A stretch of DNA of 6,354 nucleotides from Candidatus Eiseniibacteriota bacterium (lineage in GTDB: Bacteria > Eisenbacteria > RBG-16-71-46), in the NCBI GenBank assembly GCA_005893365.1, contig VBPB01000228.1, positions 1-6,354 on the forward strand. Direction: 5' to 3'. Position numbers and translations under genes: made by a program. The stretch's first letter is position 1. Every line of letters starts with the position of its first letter. Of the stretch, positions 1 to 5,442 are shown one piece after another. The notes beneath the pieces are model-generated. The model made no database searches and was not told where the DNA came from. It worked only from the letters and a program-made list of their open reading frames with translations.

Positions 1-1883
1 ACCTCGAGCGCCGCGGACGGCCCTGCGACCCTCCGCTCGCGCTCGAACTCCCGGATGGCGCGCGGGGCGTCCTGCTCGAACATGGCGATGAGGCCCAGCC
101 GCTGGTGGGCCTGCGGCGTGGCCGGCTCGATCGAAAGCGCGCGCTCCAGGAGCGGGCGGGCGTCCGCAGGCCGGCCCCCGGCGATCGCCAGGTCCGCGAG
201 CAGGCTGAGCGAGCCCGAGCAGGCCGGGGATTCCGTGACCTGTCGCTCCAGCTCCGCGCGCGCCCGTGTCGCCAGCGCGGTGTCCGACGCCCAGGCGGCA
301 CGAAGCGCCGCGAGGCCCTGGCGTCCGCCCGGAACCACGCGATAGGCGAGGCGCCCGGCCGTCGCCGCGAGCGCTCCATCGCGACGCACGTAGAGCAGCG
401 CCGCGTCGTCGGCGAAGACCAGCGCCCAGGTCGTGTCGGCGTCGAGATGGTCGTAGAGCCGGTCGGAGCCGTACTGGCGCCGGTCGAGGAGCGCGTAGTC
501 GAAGGGGTAGCGCCCGTCCAGGTCGGGCCAGCGCGCGGGGTCCGTGAAGACCGCGGCGTAGAGTGACCGGATCTCGGGCGGCGAGTCCTCGGGATGGATG
601 CTGATGAACGGCAGTCGCCCGCGATCGGGCCAGAAGCGCCACAGGAGATAGCCGCCGCTGCGCACCTGGTTGAACCCGTGCCCGCGGATGTCGTGCGCGG
701 CCATGAAGTCGCACGCGGCGGCCGGGTAGCGCGTGAGGTCGACGCCGACGCCGGGGCGCATCGGCGAGTCGGGCCGGAACCACTCGGGTAGCGCCAGCGC
801 CACGCAGGCGATGGCGGCGAGGCCAGCCCGCGCGGCGGGCGCGGCGCTCCAGCGCGGCCAGCGCCGGGTCGCGACCCAGGCGTCCAAGTCCCGCGCCAGG
901 TAGGGCGCCGCCACCAGCGCGTAGACCGAGACGAACCGCTGCGAGGGCAGCGCGTAGGCGGTGAAGGCGGCACAGGTCAGGGCCTCCGCCAAGTCCAGCC
1001 CCGCGCGCCGCGCGCGCCAAAGGACGAGCAGCGGCCAGGCGATGAGCATCGTGAAGAGGCCGTTGGTCTCGTTGCCCGACCAGCCCAAGCGCCTGAGTTC
1101 ACCGATGCCCTGGAAGATGGCGGTGTCGCGCCAGTGGAGGAAGAACTCGAACGGCTGCCACAGCGCCCGCCAGCCGAAGGGGTTGAGGAACGAGACCGCC
1201 GCACACGCGAAGCCGATCCACAGGAGTCCCGCCGATCCGTGGGCTCGCGGCTGACCGCGCCTCGCCGCGGCCAGCGCGTCGAGCAGGTGGATGCCGAGCA
1301 GGACGAAGAGCAACAGGTAGGAGATGTGCGCGTTGGCCCACACCCAGGCGACCGCGACCAGCGCCCACGAAGCATCGGGCGTGCCCGCAGCCACCTGCCG
1401 CCTGCGCTCGAGCAGCCACAGCGTGAGCGTGAGGAGCACGGCCGCCAACGTCTCGGGGCGCACCTGTGAGCGCTGGCGGTAGACCAACGCGGCGATGACG
1501 AGCACCGCGAGCGGGCTGAGGCCCTTGGCCCACATCCGCCGCGCGGTGAGCCAGGCGAGGGCGAAGGCGGCGAACGTGGTGAGCCAGCGCCAGGCGAAGA
1601 GCCCGGTGAGCCCGCCCGCCCGCCAGAAGGGCCACAGCAGGGCGCGGAAGAGCCACGAGGGGAGCACGGCCGGCTCGCCCAGCGTCGGCCAGGTCCAGAC
1701 CTGCGTGTGCGGGATCGTGACGGAGAAGAGCACGCAGGCCGCGGCAATGGCGGTGGCGACGAGGGCGGCGGGGTGCGTGGGGGGGAGCGGCGGGGCGGCC
1801 GCCCGCGTCTCGGCGGGGGGCCGATCGCGCGGCGAGGTGCCGCGGCGGGGCTCGCTCTTCACTCGTGCGCGCGCACGCCGCAT
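1..1883 (-). CDS. GT-C-like polytopic membrane protein with C-terminal TPR repeats (3' end outside window)
   Basis: An open frame on the minus strand starts at ATG 1883 and runs without a stop to the left edge (627 full codons); a TAG at 1898-1896 in the same frame fixes the upstream limit. Residues 1-38 are Arg/Pro-rich and cytoplasmic-looking. About eleven hydrophobic segments follow (near 39-57, 92-112, 122-135, 146-158, 173-183, 189-205, 218-233, 275-289, 298-312, 317-330, 352-366), then a soluble region from about 369. Landmarks I recognise from large uncharacterised GT-C-like membrane proteins are VRPE (141-144), VWANAHISYLL (181-191), SFLNPFGW (231-238) and SGGYLLWRFWP (409-419). Residues about 559-627 look like TPR helices (GGRPADARPLLERAL, then LGLIAMFEQDAPRAIREFE). 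Possible roles are lipid-linked sugar transfer or envelope polysaccharide work, but no catalytic residue is identified, so function is open. There is no Shine-Dalgarno; the start lies just below the symmetric promoter. High confidence it is a gene, low on function. Confidence 0.88.
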   Translation of the reverse strand, partial: MRRARARVKSEPRRGTSPRDRPPAETRAAAPPLPPTHPAALVATAIAAACVLFSVTIPHTQVWTWPTLGEPAVLPSWLFRALLWPFWRAGGLTGLFAWRWLTTFAAFALAWLTARRMWAKGLSPLAVLVIAALVYRQRSQVRPETLAAVLLTLTLWLLERRRQVAAGTPDASWALVAVAWVWANAHISYLLLFVLLGIHLLDALAAARRGQPRAHGSAGLLWIGFACAAVSFLNPFGWRALWQPFEFFLHWRDTAIFQGIGELRRLGWSGNETNGLFTMLIAWPLLVLWRARRAGLDLAEALTCAAFTAYALPSQRFVSVYALVAAPYLARDLDAWVATRRWPRWSAAPAARAGLAAIACVALALPEWFRPDSPMRPGVGVDLTRYPAAACDFMAAHDIRGHGFNQVRSGGYLLWRFWPDRGRLPFISIHPEDSPPEIRSLYAAVFTDPARWPDLDGRYPFDYALLDRRQYGSDRLYDHLDADTTWALVFADDAALLYVRRDGALAATAGRLAYRVVPGGRQGLAALRAAWASDTALATRARAELERQVTESPACSGSLSLLADLAIAGGRPADARPLLERALSIEPATPQAHQRLGLIAMFEQDAPRAIREFERERRVAGPSAALE

Positions 1884-1889
1884 GGCGCA

Positions 1890-1921
1890 TTGACACTAGG
1901 GACGGGCCTCCCTAGTGTCAA
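1890..1921. promoter_or_regulatory. Symmetric divergent promoter in a perfect 13-bp inverted repeat
   Basis: The arms TTGACACTAGGGA (1890-1902) and TCCCTAGTGTCAA (1909-1921) are exact reverse complements around the 6-bp spacer CGGGCC. Each strand reads TTGACA, 17 bp, TAGTGT: on plus the -35 is 1890-1895 and the -10 is 1913-1918; on minus they are 1921-1916 and 1898-1893. The -35 is the sigma70 consensus; TAGTGT keeps the three most conserved -10 positions (T1, A2, T6). Each -35 is overlapped by the opposite -10, so polymerase could probably bind only one way at a time. Predicted starts fall near 1884-1887 (minus) and 1924-1927 (plus), 1-8 nt before the two ATGs, so both mRNAs would be leaderless or nearly so. 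An operator for a dimeric repressor, or an RNA hairpin, is the alternative reading. Confidence 0.7.
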
Positions 1922-1931
1922 CCGCCCATCC

Positions 1932-2909
1932 ATGCACACGCACGAGCGCCGACGCCTGCCCATCTCCACCCGCCACGCGTTCGCACTCGCCTTCGACCTC
2001 GCGGTGCGCCGCGACGCCGTCCACTCGCTGCTGGTCCCGTTCCTGCTGCGGGCCCCCTGGAGCCTGGCGCTCATCCTCCTGCCGCCGGCGGACGAGGGCG
2101 CGGCGACCGGCCAGGTGCTGGCGCTCACGAGCCTGGCGCTGCTGGGCGACTTCGTGACGCTGCTGGTGGTGAGCGCCATGCTGCGCCTGCGGGCGCGCTC
2201 GGTGTTCAACACGCCCCGGGGCGCGCATCCCGCGCCGGTGGGGGACTGCTACGCGCGCGGCATCCGGCGCATCCCGTGGCTCTTCGTCACCGAGCTGGCG
2301 CGGAACGTCATCCTGGCGATCGCCGCCTCGCTCATCGTGCTGCCGACGGCGTTCGTGCGCTTCCACCCCGAGACCGCGCTGTGGGACCTGATGCGCAACC
2401 TGGCGCTGGTGGGGATCGCGTTCCTGCTCGCGCTGCCCTCGCTCTCGGTCGTCTACCGGCTGGGTGTCGCGACCGAGGCGGCGGTGCTGGACGGCCGCGA
2501 CCTGGCGGGCGCGTTCCAGGCTTCCTTCCGGGTGATGAGCGGCCATCTCGAGCGCTGGTTCGAACTGGTCCTGTTCAGCGCCGCGATGGTGCTGGTGCCG
2601 GCGCTCCTGGTCGCGGTGCTCTCGCTGGCGTTCCCGACGCTCGCCGGGACGCCGGGGGTGACGATCCTCTGGCTGGTCGTGGTCGCGGTGGGGCCCATCA
2701 TCCAGTACGCCTGGGCGTTTTTCTACCTGCGGCTGGTCGAGATCGAGCAGCCGATCATGGAACCGATCGTGGAACCAGGCCCGCTCTACGCCACGGGCTC
2801 GCCGGCGGACGAGCCTGCACCCGGGACGATGCCTCGCCAGGAAGACTGGCCGGGGGCCGCGACGACGCGCCCCGAAGGTCTTCCGGGGCCGGATCCACGG
2901 GAAGTCTGA
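1932..2909 (+). CDS. Six-helix membrane protein of unknown function (GPDPase_memb-like)
   Basis: This encodes 325 residues from ATG 1932 to TGA 2907-2909. The frame is open further upstream across the antisense gene, but 1932 is the first ATG after the divergent promoter. Hydrophobic segments lie near 31-50, 62-84, 115-137, 157-177, 210-232 and 243-266, giving six probable inner-membrane helices. The tail (267-325) is hydrophilic, rich in Pro, Glu, Gly and Ala. The segment LAGAFQASFRVMSGHLERWF before helix 5 and the helix 6 end YAWAFFYLRLVEIEQ resemble the membrane domain seen in glycerophosphodiester phosphodiesterase membrane-domain and related uncharacterised proteins, but no catalytic domain is attached. 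No signal peptide, cysteine pair or enzymatic motif is visible. No Shine-Dalgarno precedes the ATG, consistent with a very short leader. It is divergent from the GT-C-like gene and shares its control region, so a shared envelope role is a fair guess only. Confidence 0.85.
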   Translation: MHTHERRRLPISTRHAFALAFDLAVRRDAVHSLLVPFLLRAPWSLALILLPPADEGAATGQVLALTSLALLGDFVTLLVVSAMLRLRARSVFNTPRGAHPAPVGDCYARGIRRIPWLFVTELARNVILAIAASLIVLPTAFVRFHPETALWDLMRNLALVGIAFLLALPSLSVVYRLGVATEAAVLDGRDLAGAFQASFRVMSGHLERWFELVLFSAAMVLVPALLVAVLSLAFPTLAGTPGVTILWLVVVAVGPIIQYAWAFFYLRLVEIEQPIMEPIVEPGPLYATGSPADEPAPGTMPRQEDWPGAATTRPEGLPGPDPREV

Positions 2910-2941
2910 GCGCGTCGCGACGACAGAAGTATCTGCCAGCC

Positions 2942-2967
2942 TTGAGATTACAATTGGTCACTTGACC
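2942..2967 (+). promoter_or_regulatory. Probable promoter/operator region of the activator-alaX operon
   Basis: The 131-bp gap 2910-3040 contains the clearest AT-rich dip in the window. TACAAT (2949-2954) matches the sigma70 -10 at five of six positions, but no good -35 lies 16-18 bp upstream. Directly after it is the inverted repeat GGTCA-CT-TGACC (2956-2967), placed where a regulator would cover the start of transcription. GTCAC recurs at 2981-2985 (inverted) and 3019-3023. If TACAAT is used, the leader would be about 80 nt. The rest of the gap shows nothing I can name. Confidence 0.35.
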
Positions 2968-3040
2968 GCGGTCGCTCAGCGTGACATTTTGAAACGGTGG
3001 ACTGAGTCCCAGCCCCCGGTCACGGTCCCGCCAGACCCCC

Positions 3041-4141
3041 ATGGCCATCTCCAGCAGGACCACGACCCCGCGCCCGAAGCAAGGCGGCCCACCCGACTCC
3101 CTCTATCGGGACATCGTCGGGGCCAGCGGTCGCATGCAGCGCATCTTCCGCTTGGTCGGCAAGGTCGCCCCGACGGACAGCACCGTGCTCCTCCTGGGGG
3201 AGAGCGGCACTGGCAAGGAACTCATCGCCCGCTCGATCCACCTGCGCTCCCGGCGGGCGAGCGGTCCGTTCGTCGCGGTCAACGTCGCGGCCCTCCCCGA
3301 GAGCCTCATCGACAGCGAGCTGTTCGGCTACGCGCGCGGCGCCTTCACCGGTGCGACCGCCGACCGCGCCGGTCTGATCGAGGCGGCCGACCACGGCACG
3401 CTCTTCCTGGACGAGATCGGCGACATGCCAATTTCGACCCAGGTCCGCCTGCTGCGCACGCTCGAGAGCAGCGAGGTGCGCCGGCTGGGCGACAACGCGC
3501 AGCGCGTCGTGGACGTGCGGGTCATCGCCGCCACCCATCGCGACCTGCCCTGGGAGGTGGCCGAGGGCCGGTTCCGCGAGGACCTCTACCACCGGCTGAA
3601 CGTGGTGCAGATCGACTTGCCGTCGCTGCGCGAGCGGCGCGAGGACATCGGGCTCCTCGCCTCGTACTTCCTGGAGCGCGCCTCGGCGCGCGTCGGCAAG
3701 CCGGGCCTGGCCTTCTCCACCGAGGCCACGCAGCTGCTCGAGGGCTACGACTACCCGGGGAACGTGCGCGAGCTGGAGAACGCCATCGAGCACGCGGTCG
3801 TGGTCGCCGACGGCCCGCGCATCCGCGCCGCCGACCTGCCGGCCGCCATCCGCTCGCCCCGCCTGCTCGCGACCGGGGCGACGCCGGCCGCGGAGGCGCA
3901 GCGGGGTCGCCCGCCGGAGGCGGGCCAGCGTTCGGACGGCGCGGCGAGCCGCGCCTACGAGGACGCGCGCGCCACCTGGTCGCTGGCCGAGGTCGAGAAG
4001 GAGCACATCCAGCGCGTCCTGGCCCGCCATCGCGGCAACGCCACCGCGGCGGCGCGCCAGCTGGGCCTCTCGCGCACGACGCTCTGGCGCAAGCTGCGCG
4101 AGTACGGTCTCAAGCGCGCGGGCGGGCCGGGAGGCGCATGA
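3041..4141 (+). CDS. Sigma54-dependent transcriptional activator without sensor domain (AAA+ plus Fis-type HTH)
   Basis: This 366-residue bacterial enhancer-binding protein would use ATP hydrolysis to open sigma54-RNA polymerase complexes. The AAA+ domain begins almost at once (DIVGAS, 24-29). Visible motifs are Walker A GESGTGKE (53-60), the sigma54-contact loop GAFTGA (100-105), Walker B LFLDEIGD (121-128), sensor I VIAATHRDL (161-169), arginine-finger region FREDLYHRLN (178-187) and sensor II YPGNVREL (238-245). A low-complexity Ala/Arg/Gly linker (about 274-312) leads to a Fis-type helix-turn-helix, NATAAARQLGLSRTTLWRKL (333-352). All key residues are present, so it should be active. NtrC-class proteins usually carry a receiver, GAF or PAS domain in front; here only about 23 residues precede the AAA+ core, as in PspF. 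An in-frame TGA at 2990-2992 with no ATG, GTG or TTG after it fixes the start at 3041. No Shine-Dalgarno is visible. It overlaps the next gene by 4 bp. Confidence 0.95.
   Translation: MAISSRTTTPRPKQGGPPDSLYRDIVGASGRMQRIFRLVGKVAPTDSTVLLLGESGTGKELIARSIHLRSRRASGPFVAVNVAALPESLIDSELFGYARGAFTGATADRAGLIEAADHGTLFLDEIGDMPISTQVRLLRTLESSEVRRLGDNAQRVVDVRVIAATHRDLPWEVAEGRFREDLYHRLNVVQIDLPSLRERREDIGLLASYFLERASARVGKPGLAFSTEATQLLEGYDYPGNVRELENAIEHAVVVADGPRIRAADLPAAIRSPRLLATGATPAAEAQRGRPPEAGQRSDGAASRAYEDARATWSLAEVEKEHIQRVLARHRGNATAAARQLGLSRTTLWRKLREYGLKRAGGPGGA
4129..4134 (+). promoter_or_regulatory. Shine-Dalgarno of the alanyl-tRNA editing gene inside the activator's 3' end
   Basis: GGGAGG lies 3 nt before ATG 4138, within the last codons of the activator gene. 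The spacing is shorter than the usual 5-9 nt. Together with the ATGA overlap (start 4138-4140, stop 4139-4141) it suggests that ribosomes finishing the activator restart on the second gene. Confidence 0.55.
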
Positions 4142-5340
4142 GCACCGAGCGGCTCGACTACGACGACGCCTACACGGTGCGGTTCGACGGGCGCGTGGCC
4201 GCCGCGGGCCAGCACAAGGGCCGCCCGGCGGTGGAGCTGGAGCGCACGTACTTCTACCCCGAGAGCGGCGGCCAGGAGGCCGATCGGGGCCGCCTGGGCG
4301 AGGCGCCGGTCGTGGACGTGCAGGTGGACGAGAGCGAGCGCGTCTGGCACGTGCTCGACCCGTCGGCGCCGCCGCTCGGGCCGGGTGCCGCGGTCAGCGC
4401 CCAGGTGGACTGGCCGCGCCGGTTCGACCACATGCAGCAGCACACCGGCCAGCACATCCTCTCGGCCGCCTTCGAGCGCGTGCTCTCGGCGCCGACGCTC
4501 TCGTCGCGGCTCGGCGAGGAGCGGAACACCATCGACCTGGGGCTCGCCGCCATCGACTGGCGCGCTGTCGAGCGGGTGGAGGAGGCCGCCAACGGCGTGG
4601 TATGGGAGGACCGCCCGGTCGAGCGCCACTGGACCGACCCGGCGAACGTGCACAAGTTCGCGCTCCGCAAGCCGCCCCAGGTCTTGGGGCGCATCCGCAT
4701 CGTCGAGATCCCCGACTGGGACCTGTCGGCGTGCGGCGGCACCCACACGCGGCGCACCGGCGAGGTGGGCGTCATCAAGATCATCCGCTGGGAGACGGTG
4801 CGCGGCAACCTGCGGCTCGAGTTCCTGTGCGGCGGCCGGGCGCTGCGCGACCACGCCTGGCGCACCGAGGCGCTCACCGAGGCGGCCCGCCGGCGCACGC
4901 TCAAGGACCGCGAGCTGATCGCGCATCTGGAGAAGGCGGCGGCCGAGCGCGACGAGATGCGCCGCCGCCTCGACGCGCTGGTCGAGCGCGCGCTCATCGC
5001 CGAGGCGCGCGAGCGGGTCGGCGCTCCGCCGCGCGGGGTCGCCGACTACGCGGCCGAGCGCGCGCGCGACGAGGTGCGCCGGTTCGCCCTCAAGTGCCTC
5101 GAGGCGGGCGCCCCGTGGGTGGTCGTGGGCGCCGGAGCCCCGGAGCCGGTCATCGTCGCGGGCCGCGCCAAGTCCGGGAGCGGAGATCTCAAGTCGCTCC
5201 TGCCCGGGCTGCTGGAGCGCGCGCGCGGCAAGGGGGGCGGGAGCCCCGACCTGATCCAGGTGGCCGCGGGCGACGCGGCCGCGGCGGAGTCGGCCTGGAC
5301 CTGGGCCAGGGACGAGGTCGCGGCGCGCTGCGGCGGGTGA
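4138..5340 (+). CDS. alaX: Alanyl-tRNA editing protein, AlaX-L type (with DHHA1 domain)
   Basis: This 400-residue protein resembles the editing and C-Ala parts of alanyl-tRNA synthetase without the aminoacylation domain. Such proteins hydrolyse Ser-tRNA(Ala), and often Gly-tRNA(Ala), in trans in the cytoplasm. The N-terminal beta-barrel carries ERTYFYPESGGQEAD (35-49). The zinc and editing site is complete: HTGQH (102-106) and CGGTH (199-203), giving His102, His106, Cys199 and His203. A charged helical, probably coiled-coil stretch (about 243-315) leads to a C-terminal DHHA1-like domain with AGRAKSGSGDL (341-351) and the Gly-rich GKGGGSPDLIQ (364-374). The length fits AlaX-L (about 400), not the shorter AlaX-S or AlaX-M. 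The HIGH and KMSKS-type synthetase core is absent, so it is not a truncated AlaRS by sequence. The ATG overlaps the activator's TGA, implying translational coupling; TGA 5338-5340 ends it. Confidence 0.94.
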   Translation: MSTERLDYDDAYTVRFDGRVAAAGQHKGRPAVELERTYFYPESGGQEADRGRLGEAPVVDVQVDESERVWHVLDPSAPPLGPGAAVSAQVDWPRRFDHMQQHTGQHILSAAFERVLSAPTLSSRLGEERNTIDLGLAAIDWRAVERVEEAANGVVWEDRPVERHWTDPANVHKFALRKPPQVLGRIRIVEIPDWDLSACGGTHTRRTGEVGVIKIIRWETVRGNLRLEFLCGGRALRDHAWRTEALTEAARRRTLKDRELIAHLEKAAAERDEMRRRLDALVERALIAEARERVGAPPRGVADYAAERARDEVRRFALKCLEAGAPWVVVGAGAPEPVIVAGRAKSGSGDLKSLLPGLLERARGKGGGSPDLIQVAAGDAAAAESAWTWARDEVAARCGG

Positions 5341-5371
5341 GCCGATGCCGTCACTCCGCTCCGCCTAACGA

Positions 5372-5395
5372 CCAACTGGCCGCGCGGCCGGTTGG
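5372..5395. terminator. GC-rich palindrome in the convergent gap (hairpin 1)
   Basis: The halves CCAACTGGCCGC and GCGGCCGGTTGG form a 24-bp palindrome with one non-complementary position (T5377 opposite G5390, a G-U wobble in plus-strand RNA). It begins 31 bp after the alaX stop. No T-run follows on either strand, so it is not a classic intrinsic terminator; a U-less hairpin that slows polymerase or protects the mRNA 3' end is more likely. Confidence 0.5.
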
Positions 5396-5404
5396 CACGG
5401 CCAC

Positions 5405-5426
5405 CAACGCGCCCCGGGGCGCGTTG
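5405..5426. terminator. Perfect GC-rich palindrome in the convergent gap (hairpin 2)
   Basis: CAACGCGCCCC and GGGGCGCGTTG are exact reverse complements, making a 22-bp perfect palindrome 17 bp before the helicase stop codon. It shares its CAAC/GTTG outer ends with hairpin 1, 9 bp away. It lies between converging genes and could end transcription from both sides, although no U-tract is present. The remaining bases of the gap (5341-5371, 5427-5442) show nothing further. Confidence 0.5.
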
Positions 5427-5442
5427 AGGCATTCGCCGCCGA

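Noticed and set aside
105..1254. Several plus-strand frames opposite the membrane-protein gene
   Set aside because: Arg/Pro/Gly-rich translations typical of antisense to GC-rich genes; no recognisable domain.
1779..1785. Seven-base G run (C run in the minus-strand gene, codons about 33-35) as a phase-variation tract
   Set aside because: Short, lies in a GC-rich linker before the first helix, and the frame is intact; homopolymers of this length are expected in this composition.
1099..1896. Minus-strand frame of 265 aa starting at GTG 1896
   Set aside because: Its translation is Arg/Ala/His-rich low complexity without hydrophobic pattern; the neighbouring frame from 1883 gives clear membrane helices and TPRs over the same DNA.
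2954..2970. Possible sigma54 -24/-12 element (TTGG, then GC 10 bp later)
   Set aside because: Only the GG and GC doublets fit; the rest departs from TGGCAC-N5-TTGC, and such doublets arise easily by chance in GC-rich DNA.
2755..3063. Minus-strand 102-aa frame covering the gap before the activator
   Set aside because: It overlaps both flanking genes, has no recognisable motif, and its composition looks like noncoding shadow.
2962..4137. Long in-frame TTG-started extension upstream of alaX
   Set aside because: The extension is frame-shifted translation of the activator (Arg/Pro-rich); the ATG at 4138 with Shine-Dalgarno and ATGA overlap is the real start.
3955..4997. Long minus-strand frames opposite the activator and alaX
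   Set aside because: Shadow frames; the plus-strand proteins have full sets of conserved motifs.
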